Below are positions 32,174 through 41,541 of a DNA stretch of 41,541 nt, one piece after another. The position numbers and the translations under genes were made by a program. The notes beneath the pieces were generated by a model. It had not been told where the DNA came from. It was given only the letters and a program-made list of their open reading frames with translations, and searched no databases. Position 1 is the first letter of the stretch, and each line of letters starts with the position of its first letter. The DNA comes from Parvularia atlantis. Taxonomy: Eukaryota > Opisthokonta > Rotosphaerida. The DNA is taken from positions 1 through 41,541 of the forward strand of contig CALSCO010001424.1 in NCBI GenBank assembly GCA_943704415.1, in the 5' to 3' direction.

Positions 32174-33569
32174 TCACGCGGCAGGCCGGCCGGCGATGCG
32201 CTGGCCGGCGCGGAGCGTTGCTTGGACGTCGGCTGGCGTGATGCGCGAGACGATGGCGGCGACGACGTCACGCGACCAGCGCAGGTGTGGCTGGTCAAAG
32301 TCAAACACGACGAGGTCGGCCGGCGCACCCTCCGTCTGCGCGCGGTGTAAGCGGGCTCCGGTGCGGGCGAACGGCACGCGAACGCACAATGCCAAAGGGC
32401 GCGTCGCGGTCGAGCTGGTCGCTGTGGACAAAGCGGCGGAGGAGGCGCGCGCCGTTGATCGAGGCCATGCGGAGGATGTCGCGCGGGGCGACGTCGAGGC
32501 CGCCATGGGCGCGCGCGACGCGGAAGGCGGCGTCCATCTCGGCGAGCATGTTGGGCGCGTTGAGCATGACGTTGTCGGTGCCGAGGAGGAGCGGGACGCG
32601 CGCGCGCAGCAGCGCGGCGATGGGCGGCAGTGGCAGGCCGAGGCCGCCGTTGGCGCGTGGGCAGACGACGGCGGGGCGGCCGCTGCGCGCAAGCAAGTCG
32701 ATCTCGTGGGACGACGCGGCGCTGAGGTGCACGAGCAGCTCGGCGTCGTACAGGTCGCTGTCGAGCGCCCGCTCGATATCGCCGCGGCCGCTGTGGCGCA
32801 CGCTGTTGGTGCGGTACGCGTCGCTCTCGAGGCAGTGCACGGCGCGCAGCGGGCGGCGGCGCGGCGCTTGCTCGAGCGTGAGGCGCCGGAGCGTGCGCCA
32901 GGCCGGGTCGGTGAGGTCGGCGATGGTGCTCTCGGAGACGCCGTCGGGTGCGCCGCTGTCGATCTCGTCGTCGTCGTCCGCGCTCAGCAGGCGCCGCACA
33001 TCGGCCACGACGGGCGGCGGCAGGTCGGCGGCGTTGGCGCACAGCGCCGGCTCGTCGAAGGGCACGGCGGGCAGCTGCGAGCACACGACGGCGCGCACGC
33101 CCGGGGCCGCCGCCCGCTCGGCCGCGCGCATCGCCCGCACGCCGGCCGCGCCCAGCTCGGTGAAGTCGCACGTCGCGACGGCGCCGCAGCGCGCCATGAA
33201 GCGCAGCGCGTCGGCCGCCGCGCGCTCGAGCGTCGCTGGCGCGGCGGCCGCGAGGGCGCGGTACTTGAGCCCAGCCGGGCGGAACACGGCGGCCTCGAGC
33301 GAGAGGCCCGTCGCGGCGTCGGCGAGGAAGGCGTCGAGCGTGTGCGTGTGCGCGTTGTACAGCGCCGGCACGACGACGGAGGCCGCCGCCGCCGCGTCTG
33401 CATCGAGCTCGGCGAGGCCCGTCAGCGGCCGCACGCGGTCGATGCGCGTGATCAGGCCCGATGAACTGTCCCACTCCAGTCGCGTGCACAGCGTCGGCAC
33501 CAGCTCCTCGCCGAGCACGGCCACGCACGGGCCGAGCGACGTCGCGCTCGGCGATGCGGCCGCGGGCAT
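32174..33569 (-). CDS. Amidohydrolase / aminohydrolase family enzyme
   Basis: A metal-dependent deaminase or hydrolase of the amidohydrolase superfamily, of the kind that includes guanine, S-adenosylhomocysteine and cytosine deaminases. From ATG at 33569 (MPAAASPSATSLGPC) one long exon carries VVVPALYNAHTHTLDAFLAD (HxH metal motif), CGAVATCDFTELG, LRAVHCLE, ELLVHLSAASSHEIDLLARS (metal His region), AVVCPRANGGLGLPLPPI, and VPLLLGTDNVMLNAPNMLAE (catalytic/metal Asp). A single intron near the 3' end joins RDAPFGI to TEGAPADLVVFDFDQ, ending GQRIAGRPAA. The substrate cannot be told. With one intron in about 1.4 kb it is far less interrupted than its neighbours, which may suggest later acquisition. 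An upstream in-frame start at 33665 is possible but overlaps the OSBP 3' end. Confidence 0.85.
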
Positions 33570-33648
33570 TCGCAGACACGCACTGTTCACACAGCAGACA
33601 AGGAGGAGCGACTCACACCGCGCGCACGCGCAACTGACGGCCGGCCGA

Positions 33649-35454
33649 TCACGCGGTGAGCGCACTGCGCATGACCGTCAGCCAGCCCTGTGCCTTGGCC
33701 GGGTTCGTGAAGGCGTCTGGGCGCATGTTCCTGCATCCGGCCCAGGCGACGTCAGAAGCGTGCATTGCTAGTGTGCGGGACGCACCACTCCTGCCCGTCC
33801 TCGCTCTTCGCAAAGTACAACGGCGTGTGCTTGAGCGTGCCCTTCTCGACCTCCTCGAGGTACTTGCGCTGCACGCGGGCGACGGCGGCGTGTGAGCTCA
33901 CGCGCGGCAGCGGTGCGTGCAGTCGAGCGCACCTGCATCGCCTCGATCTGGTTCTTGGCCTTGTCGGCATCCTTGAAGTTCTTGTTGGTGATGTGCTTCC
34001 ACACCTCCTCCCACACGCTGCGTGCGCGCGCAGGTGAGCAGCAGGCGTCACGCACGCTCGGGCAACGCACGCGGTTGCGAGCATGTCGCCAGCCTCGTCG
34101 CGCGTCGACGCCTTGTACGGCACGGTCGCAATGTTGGAGTCAAACAGGACCGACTCCTCCTGCGCAAGGGCGTGAGCACGGCCGGGCGCAGGCAGCGCGC
34201 CGCACCTTGGTAGCGGCGTGGGTGATGTACACGACGTCGTCCCAGTAGCCCTTGATCGTGTGCGTCTGGTCGCCCTTGGGTGTCTGCACAAAGCCCTCGA
34301 CCTTGCGGTACTTGCCGAAGAACCACGGCTTGGGCTTGAAATAGATCTCGCACAGGAAGCCCGTCTTGGGGCAGTTGATGACCATCGTGCCGTTGTAGTC
34401 GATGAAAGACTTGCCCCAGAGGATGCCGCGGAGGTACCACGTCTGCGCGCGCGCACGCGCGTTGGTGCGCTGCGGTCGCGAAGAGCGGTCGCGCGGCGTA
34501 CCGGCATCGTCACAAGGTACTGCTCGTCGTGCTCGCCGACGGTGAGGACAAACGGCGTCTTCTGCATCTTCATCTTGAGCGCTGCCGCGCCAAAGGGGTG
34601 AGCACGGCCCGCGGCACCGCAGCCGGCGCGCACCGACGCCCGTGAAGGAGCCCTCGGGCGACATGATCGCCTGGTAGCGTAGCTTGCGCGCCGTGTTCTC
34701 GTAGCTGAACGCACCGATGGGCGGGTGGTGCTCGAGCTGCTCCGCGACGAACCGGATGGCTGTCGGCGCCACGTCAGCCGAGCGCACGCGGGAGACCGGC
34801 GGCCGCGCGCACTCTCCGCGTCCGAGCTCGCCGGGTACACGCCCGAGTAGGTCTCGCCAATGACCGGGTTGAAAGGCTTCTTGCGCGAGAGCTGGGCGGG
34901 CGCGGTGTGAGCGGGACGGGCGAAGCGCAGCGCGCTCACCTTGTCGTTCTGGGTCATCGACAGCATGAGGCGCGCGACGGCGATCATGCGGGCCTCGGGC
35001 GACTTTTCGTCGGCGATCCTGCAGCGCGCAGCGGTGAGCGGTATGCGCGCGCGCGCACGGGCGGGCCACGCGCACTGGTTGAAGAGCGCCGGCTGGGTGA
35101 GCGCGACGAAGCGCATCACGGTCGAGTCCGTGTCGTGGATGAAGGCGGGCGCGCTGAAGCGCCTGCGATCGCGCGCGCACAACGCCGTGTCAGCCGCGTC
35201 GCTCCCGCGTCACCGTTGTGGGGCCGCGCACATGGCGTCGAGGTCCTTCACGCCGACCATCGACCGCACGAGCTTGCTCATCTCGGTCAGCTGGCCCGCG
35301 TCTAGGTCCATCTTGGCCTTGTCGCCGAGGTCGTCCTTGGCCTCGCCGGGCGGGGCGTCTGGCGGCGGCGCGCGCGCGTGTCAGCCGAGCACGCCCCGGC
35401 ACGGCGAACAGCCGCGCCTCCACCGTCGACCTCGGGTTCACGCGCGAGCGGCAT
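33649..35454 (-). CDS. Oxysterol-binding protein-related protein, short (no PH domain)
   Basis: A lipid-transfer protein of the OSBP/Osh family that moves sterol or PI4P between membranes. ATG at 35454 (MPLAREPEVDGGG) splices to DLDAGQLTEMSKLVRSMVG, MRFSAPAFIHDTDSTVMRFV, SRKKPFNPVIGETYSGVYPA, RFVAEQLEHHPPIGAFSYEN (the family fingerprint, usually EQVSHHPP; both PI4P-binding His are kept), LRGILWGKSFIDYNGTMVIN, EIYFKPKPWFFGKYRKVEGF, TIKGYWDDVVYI, KHITNKNFKDADKAKNQIEA, and a last exon NMRPDAFTNPAKAQGWLTVM. There is no PH, ankyrin or FFAT segment, so it is of the Osh4/Kes1 type. It has about eight short introns and is divergent with the TRIM-NHL gene. Confidence 0.93.
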
Positions 35455-35550
35455 TACACGTGGAGCCGATCGGCGAACAGAACAGATGATCGCGGTCACG
35501 CTACTCGGCCCGGCTAAACCCGGCTAAACCAAATTACCCCGCACGACCCC
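35455..35550. promoter_or_regulatory. Divergent promoter interval OSBP / TRIM-NHL
   Basis: 96 bp separate the two ATGs. It is less GC-rich than coding flanks and contains the tandem decamer described at 35511-35530, followed by AAATTACCCCG just before the TRIM ATG. Confidence 0.5.
35511..35530 (+). repeat. Tandem decamer CGGCTAAACC x2
   Basis: Two exact adjacent copies of CGGCTAAACC, 21 bp before the TRIM-NHL start codon. The TAAACC core resembles telomere-like promoter boxes of other eukaryotes, but two copies are too few to call it telomeric. Confidence 0.8.
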
Positions 35551-38500
35551 ATGACGCTCGCGGCGGCGCGCGCGCGCGAGGGCCGCGTGCTCGAGTGCCC
35601 CGTCTGCGACGACGAGTTCCGCGGCGGCACGGCGCGCCTGCTGCCGTGCCTGCACACCGTCTGCCGCCTGTGCGAGCGCGACCTGCTCGAGCACGGCCCG
35701 CGCGGCGTCTGCCCTGTCTGCCGCGAGCCCTTTGCCGACGGCGACGTGCTGCCCAGCTACCTCGTCGAGGCCGCGCTGGCGGCGCGCGCGGCCGGCCAGG
35801 ACGACGACGGCGGTGCGGACGGCGCGGGTGGCGCGGGCAGCAGCGGCGCGACGGCGCCGGGCGGCAGCAGCGGCAGCAGCGGCATCAGCGTCGCCCGCCC
35901 AGTTCCCGGCACACGCCCGCCCGACGCCGAGGCCTCGGCCGACTCGGTCGCGGCGTCGTCACCGTACTACACCTTTGGCGGGCCGCCGAGCCCGCCGGCC
36001 GCGGGCGCCGCCGTCGCGTCGGCGTCGTCGGCGTCATGGCGCATGCGTCTGCACCAATGGCCCGCGCCCCTCCCCACCGCCGTCTGCGCTGAGCACCCGC
36101 GCCTGACCGTGACGATGTACTGCGAGCAGTGCGAGCGCGCGGTCTGCCCGCAGTGCTTCGCGGGCGGCTCGGTGGCGGCGCACAAGGGCCACCCGCTGCT
36201 CGAGCTGGACGCGGCCGCCGCCGTGCTGGCCAAGGCGCTCGAGGGCGAGGCGGACGTGCTCGCGGCGCTGCTGCAGCGCCTCGCGGCCGCGATCGCAGCG
36301 CTCGACTTGTGCGTGGCCGATGTACGTCAGCGCGAGCGCGACCTGCGCGAGGAGGTCACCGAGGCCTACGAGGACGTTGCCGCGAAGCTGCGCACGCACA
36401 TCGACGACGTGCAGCAGCGCCTCCTGAGCGAGCAGGACGACGAGCCCGGCTCGCCCGACGCGGCGTCGTCGAGCGCGGGCACGGGCGGTACCAGCCAAGC
36501 GCGGCTGCCGGCCCTGCTCAGCGGGCTGCAGCGCCTGCTGTCGTCACTCTTTAGCTTTGCGTCGCCCTCGTCCAGCACCACTGCCGCGCCCGCAACGCCG
36601 GGCCCTGCCGCGGCGAGTAGCGTGGCCGCGACCGCGCAGGCCATCGCCGCCGTGGGCCGCCGTCTCACTGGCATGCAGCCCCCGCAACAGCCGCAGCAAC
36701 AACAGCAGCAGCAGCCGCACCAGCAGCAGGCGGGCCCCGCGCAGGCCGCGCAGATGCCGCTGCCACCGCTGCCGGGTCGCGGCCTGACGCGGCCAGACAG
36801 CCGCAACGACCTGCGCCGGTACGGCGGGGCCGGGCGCATGTTTAGCGACAGCGACTCGGAGCGCAACAGCGCGGACCAGCTGAGCGTTCTCAGCCGGCAC
36901 CAGATCTTTGGCGGCGGCGAGGACTTTCGTGCTGACGCGGGCGTGGGCGACACGCCGCGCGACAGCGGCTCGGAGGTCGACGACGAGGCGTCTGTCAACG
37001 GCGACGGCGACAGCACGGCGAGCAACGACGGCGACGACGACGCGGGCCCGACGATGCGCAGCGGGCGGCGGCGCGTGCCTGTGGCATGGGCGAGCGTGGG
37101 CACGGCAACACGACCGGGGGCAGCCACGAGCAGCAGAGGCGGCGGGTATGACGGGAAGGCGCGGTCGGCGTCGCTCGACCTGTCGCGGCCGCGGACGCGC
37201 AGCCGCGCTGAGTCGATCAGCACGGTGCTGAGCGAGCTGCAGCGGCGCGTGTACCAGCTGGGCGGGCGGCGTGACGCGGTGCTGGCGGACGCGCACACGG
37301 CGCTGGACGCCGACATCAAGACGCTCGTGCTGCAGCGCGACGAGCTCGAGCTGTGCCGCGACAAGATGGCCAACGCGCTCGAGCAGGCACGTCGACTGCT
37401 CGACTGCTCGTACCCGGTCTCGCACGGGGCGCGGATCGCGGCGCGCAAGGTCGCGCTCACGTTCATCCGGCGCATGGCGCGCGCGTACCCACTCGAAACG
37501 CCGCTCGTGCTCGACAACCTGCGCTTCTGTCGCCCGCCGCCGTTTTCCGCGACCGACTCGCTGCGCGTGCCGCTGCAGCGCATGGGCAAGCTGTACCGCG
37601 AGCGCGACTTTGCGGCGATCGATGCGCCTGTGGCCGTGATCGACCTGCGCGCGGCGGGGCTGACGCGGCCGGGCGGCGTCGCGGTTACGCTCGCGGGCGA
37701 CTTGCTCGTGGTGACAGGCCAGCGCGACCTCGTGGACGAGGACGGGCAGCACACGGACGGCGGCGGGTGCGCGGTGGCGGTGGACCTCGAGGGCCGGCGC
37801 ACGCACATGTTTGAGGGCCTGACGCGGCCGGCCGGCGTGGACATCTTGCTGAGCGGGGAGATCTGCGTGGCCGACCGCGAGACGAGCACACTGCGCGTCT
37901 ACGCGTTGGCCAAGCGCGCGCCAAACGGGGCCGAGGCCGCGCCCGTGACCGCGCCCGTGCGCACGATCGCGTGCCAGAGCCCCGTCGGCGTAGCGAGTGT
38001 CGTGACGGGCGAGATCGTGGCGACGCTCTCGGACGCGCACGTGCAGCTGTTCAGCGCCGACGGCCGCGAGCGGTGGACGTCGTCGGTGCGTGCGCCCCCT
38101 TGCGCGCGTGCCTCTGCTGACATGTGCGGCAGGGCGACGGCTCCGAGCACGTCTTCTACGGCACGCACATCGGCGGCGTCGCCTACTCACCCGCGACCGG
38201 CGAGCTCGTGATGGCTGACGCGGCCAACTCACGGCTCAAGGTGCTCTCGGCCGCGACGGGCTCGTTCATCCGCTACATCGCGCCGGGCCAGCTCGACTGG
38301 CCGATTGGGGTCGCGTGCACGCCGAGGTGCGCGCCGGCCGCGCTGGCGGGCGTGCAAGCGGGTGACTGACGCGGGCGCGGCGCCGGCAGCGGGCACGTCG
38401 TCGTGAGCGAGACGTTCGGCAGCCGCGTGTCGGTATGGACGATGCGGGGCGAGCGCGTCGCGTTTTGGGGCACAAAGGGCGACCAGCCGGGCCAGTTCAA

Positions 38501-38582
38501 CCGGCCGCTGGGCGTGGACGTACTGCCGGACGGGCGGATCGTCGTGGTCGACCACGTCAACGATAGGTTGCAGCTGTTTTGA
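35551..38582 (+). CDS. TRIM-NHL protein: RING, B-box, coiled coil, NHL propeller
   Basis: A predicted RING-type E3 ubiquitin ligase. After ATG at 35551 comes a C3HC4 RING (CPVCDDEF, LLPCLHTVCRLC, VCPVCREPF, about residues 16-62). A Ser/Gly linker follows, then a B-box (CAEHPRLTVTMYCEQCERAV then CPQCFAGGSVAAHKGHPLLE) near residues 180-220, and a helical coiled-coil stretch with a Gln-rich segment and an acidic Ser/Asp region. The C-terminus has repeated propeller strands of NHL type: LTRPGGVAVTLAGDLLVV, LTRPAGVDILLSGEICVADR, IGGVAYSPATGELVMADAAN, and the last, FNRPLGVDVLPDGRIVVVDH, ending NDRLQLF. A single exon of about 2.5 kb is followed by only two short introns near the 3' end. RING-B-box-NHL order is that of animal TRIM2/TRIM71/Brat-type RNA regulators. 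RNA binding here is inference. Confidence 0.9.
36675..36731 (+). repeat. Poly-Gln-rich coding tract in TRIM-NHL
   Basis: Mixed CAG/CAA codons encode QPPQQPQQQQQQQPHQQQAG between the coiled coil and the acidic linker. Codon mixing suggests a stable tract. Confidence 0.85.
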
Positions 38583-39765
38583 GTCATGTGCGCTCTAGAA
38601 AGGGCTGTCGTGAAACGAGCATGGCGTGACAATGCGATCGGCGATCGCTGGCCACGATTGGCGCACACATTGTTTTCCCCGCTTCTTGCCGCGGATCGGC
38701 CGCGTGGCGCGTGGCGCGCTCTCAGCTGACCTTTCACACTTTCTTTGCGCGTCTCTCTCCCTGCGGCGCGTTGCCGCGTGGCGTGCGTGCTGCGGTTTGG
38801 CGTGTCCGCGGGCAGCGGCGCGGGCGGTCGGCGCAAAAAAAACCCGACGGCGGGCGGAAGTTCCGGCGGCAGTTTTCTTTCGCTTCCGTTTGTTCTGCCG
38901 CACACCCGCGCTCTCGTGCACGCGCTCGCGAGATCTGCCAGCACGGACGCGGTGTGCGCGCGCAGATCTCCCGCCTCGCTGACAGTCCACCCGCCGCGCG
39001 GGTTCTGGACCGGAGTGTTCCCGGCGGTCCAGGCCGCTGCAGTGCTGCCGCACTTTCTCTTTCCAGCCTCCGCGCTGCCCGCTTTTGCCGCGCGCGCACG
39101 CGCCGTGGCTGGCCCGCGCGCACACGTGCGGACAGCCCCCCGTTCTGTCCCGCGGGCCGCGCGCCGGGCTGTGATCTCTGCGGGCGGGTTGGGTGATTTC
39201 CGTCTGCGGTCGCCGCCGCGCCCTCAAAAGGGGCCCCGCGCGCCGGCGGCTGATCTTGTTGCTTTTCGGCTCTCTCTGTGCCTCTGCCGCCTTCGGCCCT
39301 CTGAGCCAGCTGCGGGGCCGCTGGTGGCCGCGCGGGTCTTGGGCTGATGCCGTTCGCGCGGCCGCCATGCCGTTCGCTCGCGACCGGGCGCCTGCCGGCT
39401 GCGCACCTGCTGCGGATCTGCCGCGGATCTGCGCCGCCGCGGGTCCCGCCCGGCGCGGCGCCGGCCGCGGATCACCCCGCGGCCGTACGCTGACGCGGGG
39501 TCACGTCTCGCCTCTTGTCTTGTCTCGCCTCTTTTTTTTTTTTTCGCCGTCGCCTGTGTCATGCACCAGGCCGGTCGAGGACACATCGCCGCTACGTCAC
39601 AGCCGGCGCGGTGGGGCGGGGTGACCGGGCCGTGGACGGGCGTGGACGGGCGTGGGCCGCGCGTGACGTGGCGGGGTGGAGCGCGTGGCGCCGTTTTTTG
39701 CCGTGTCGCCAATCGCTGACATTCGCTGCCGCAGCCGCTCGCCAGCGCAGCCCACCGCCGACAAC
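38583..39765. other. 1.18 kb intergenic region upstream of the GATA factor
   Basis: This is the longest stretch without a gene. Open frames on both strands here are Arg/Ala/Pro-rich, lack domains and cannot be spliced into anything recognisable. Visible features are pyrimidine-rich runs (38725-38765, 39500-39545), an A8 run near 38827, short repeats of GCGGATCTGC (39413-39433) and T13. It most likely holds the GATA promoter and a long 5' leader, possibly with a leader intron. Confidence 0.6.
39532..39544 (+). repeat. T13 homopolymer
   Basis: Thirteen T following a CTTGTCTCGCCTC pyrimidine run in the GATA upstream region. It could be a nucleosome-excluding tract or part of a leader-intron polypyrimidine tract. 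Confidence 0.85.
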
Positions 39766-41508
39766 ATGAGCCCCTACGTCGACGACCATCGCACACACGA
39801 CATGGACACCGTTGTCGTCGTATCCGACCACGCCGCGCACGCCGGGAAGAGCAGGCGCAAGGCCCTCCTGCCCCTCCGCTCGCCGCGTCACAAGACCGTC
39901 ACGGGCGACGCGCCCGGCATCGTCTTCCAGGTGCGTGGCGGACGGGACGCAGTGGCTGCGGGCGCGGCGTGGCGCGGCGTGGCGCATCGGGGCCGGCGCT
40001 GCGCGGATTGCACAGATCGCGATCGGCCATCGTGATCGGCCTGGGGTCGCCGATCCAGATCGCGACGGCGGTATCTGACGCTGGCCGCGCAGTTTGCCTC
40101 GCCTGAGGCCGTCAAGGACAACAAAGACGACGCGCTGCCTCAGTGCAACATCATCCACTACCCGCAGCCGCACCACCACGCCAAGGCCGACGAGCCCAAG
40201 GCCGTCGCCGCCGCACCCGTCGCCTCGCCCGCGGCCGCCACTGCCCCCGCCGCCACCACCGCCGAGCGTACAGACAGCTCTGAATCGACGCGCAGCACCT
40301 CGCCCACGACGGCCGCGCTGCAGCAGGATGTAACGGCTACGCTCGTAGCCCTACAGAACGCCTACGTTGCGCCCGCGACCCTGCCCGAGCCGCAGCAGCA
40401 CTCGCCGCGGCAGCAGTACGCGCATCAGCAGGCGCAGTACGCCCACGCCGCCGCGCCGCACTACCAGCCGATCCAGCCAGCCGTGCTCCCGCTTCAGTAT
40501 CAGCAGTTATTCGCGGCGCAGGCGCAGCAACAGCAGCAGCAGCAGCGGGCGCACGAGCAGCCGCGTGCCCAGCAGCAGCATCAGCAGCAGCAGCACGAGT
40601 CGATGTTCTACAACTTCAAGCTGAGCGCGCCGTTCCCGGGCCAGCCGCAGCAGCAGCAGCAGCAGCAGCCCAACGCCTACGCCTATAGCCTGCTCTCGCT
40701 GCGCAACGACCAGCCGGGCTACTACCCGACTGGCGCGGTGATGCCGCAGCAGATGGCGTTCTACGGCCTCGCGCCGATGCAGCCCATGCCGACCCTCCCG
40801 CCCGGCTTCTCGCACTACAGCGGCGCCAACGACGCGACCAGCAAGGACGCAGCCAGCATGTCGCCGCAGGACCACGAGCAGTGGTCGTCCGAGTCGGACG
40901 ACGAGGCCGCGGCGGTCGTACCCGGCCACTCGGCCGCGTCGTCGTCGTCGTCGTCGTCGCGGCGCGCCTACGACGCGTCCGACTTTATCTACGGCCACCG
41001 GTTTGTCCCGTCGCGGCCGCGCGGCGACCGCGAGCGCACACGCGAGCGCCTGCCCCTGCCCAAGCTGCCGCGGCAGCCGCGCATGGAGCCGTACGAGAAG
41101 CGTGCGTGGCCCGCGGCAGTGTCGCTCGTGATTGTGCTGACGCCGCTCGCGCGCCCCGCAGCCGAGCCCCAGGGCAAGCAAAACAGCATGGGCGGCAAGA
41201 AGCGCTGCTTCTCATGCGGCACCAACAAGACACCGTACTGGCGTGATGGCTGGGACGGCGTGGCGCTGTGCAACGCGTGCGGCATCCGCTACGTGGTGCG
41301 TTTTTGCGTCGCCTCGCTTTGCTGTTGTGTGGTGCTCACCCGGCCGCCCGCCGTCCTGCAGAAGTACCGCACCAAGTGCAACAACTGCCTGTATATTCCG
41401 CGCAAGGACGAGAAGCACCTGCTCAACTGCGTGCACTGCAACGCGCCCATGCCCGTCGTCGCCTCGCCGCCCGCGGGCCCCGGCACCCACGCCGTCTCGA
41501 CGGCATGA
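39766..41508 (+). CDS. GATA-type zinc-finger transcription factor
   Basis: A predicted DNA-binding regulator of GATA-core sites. ATG at 39766 gives MSPYVDDHRTHDMDTVVVVS. Splicing over the first intron (about 39931-40100) leads to FASPEAVKDNKDDALPQCNI, a long Pro/Ala/Gln-rich region with several poly-Gln tracts, then an acidic Ser/Glu patch and SRRAYDASDF. The finger reads CFSCGTNKTPYWRDGWDGVA then LCNACGIRY, that is C-x2-C-x17-C-x2-C. A short intron splits it from the basic tail KYRTKCNNC. A second CxxC pair (CNNC then CVHC, 13 residues apart) follows within 20 residues of the finger and may bind another zinc. The stop is at 41506-41508. The extended upstream region suggests elaborate control. 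Confidence 0.92.
40518..40680 (+). repeat. Poly-Gln coding tracts in the GATA factor
   Basis: CAG-dominated runs encode [26 protein letters not shown] and QPQQQQQQQPN in quick succession. Such Gln-rich segments are typical of activation or phase-separating regions. Mostly pure CAG runs make length variation likely. Confidence 0.85.
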
Positions 41509-41541
41509 CCGCTGTCCCGCTCACCCACCCATGCAACCCCC

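Noticed and set aside
32118-33464. 448-residue plus-strand open frame opposite the amidohydrolase
   Set aside because: The minus strand carries clear metal-site motifs. The plus-strand frame has none.
36366-38232. Two very long minus-strand open frames (507 and 562 residues) opposite TRIM-NHL
   Set aside because: They are Arg/Ala-rich shadows without domains, expected opposite a long uninterrupted GC-rich exon.
38595-39368. Open frames of 200-257 residues in the GATA upstream region
   Set aside because: Composition is Arg/Ala/Pro-rich, no splice chain improves them, and no family is recognisable.
1-41541. Prokaryotic operon, viral element, CRISPR array or tRNA cluster
   Set aside because: Genes are spliced, eukaryotic and on mixed strands. 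No regular spaced repeats, integrase, reverse transcriptase or capsid motifs, or tRNA B-box cloverleaf were found.

Overview
This is a gene-dense, very GC-rich segment of a eukaryotic nuclear genome. Eighteen protein genes are packed head to tail, mostly 30 to 130 bp apart. Almost all carry very short spliceosomal introns, typically 45 to 90 nt. The donors nearly always read GTGCG, a CTGAC or CTCAC branch-site-like motif precedes the acceptor, and the 3' end is CAG. Splicing on this rule restores conserved protein sequence gene after gene, so I worked out gene structures by hand. CDS coordinates below run from start to stop and include introns.

The gene set points to an aerobic, heterotrophic amoeboid or flagellate protist, probably in Amorphea (Amoebozoa, an apusomonad, or a unicellular opisthokont relative). 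The grounds are a mitochondrial complex III subunit, a peroxisomal dienoyl-CoA reductase, a Dbl-family RhoGEF with CH, SH3 and PX domains, a TRIM-NHL protein and a GATA factor. I cannot name the species. Nothing looks bacterial, organellar or viral, and I found no tRNA, rRNA, CRISPR array or transposon.

Layout. 1-6803: end of a membrane protein gene, an ABHD17-like hydrolase (-), a GNAT-like protein (+), a choline-dehydrogenase-like GMC oxidoreductase (-) and a small orphan (+). 6919-9241: complex III subunit 7 (UQCRB, -) and DECR2 (+) share a short divergent promoter. 9328-15583: DDB1 (+), then a glutathione transferase with a 12-cysteine metallothionein-like head (+). 15649-25719: four minus-strand genes, namely a Golgi-type sulfotransferase, MCMBP, an ERGIC-53 lectin and the mRNA 3'-processing factor WDR33. 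25847-32090: a CH-SH3-DH-PH-PX RhoGEF (+). 32174-35454: an intron-poor amidohydrolase (-) and a short oxysterol-binding protein (-). 35551-41508: TRIM-NHL (+) and a GATA zinc-finger protein (+), separated by the only long intergenic stretch (about 1.2 kb).

Most genes are unrelated housekeeping functions placed side by side. The most notable observations are the metallothionein-GST fusion, the five-domain RhoGEF, the full TRIM-NHL architecture in what looks like a protist, the uniform GTGCG donor code with occasional GC-AG introns, and five divergent gene pairs with intervals under 130 bp.
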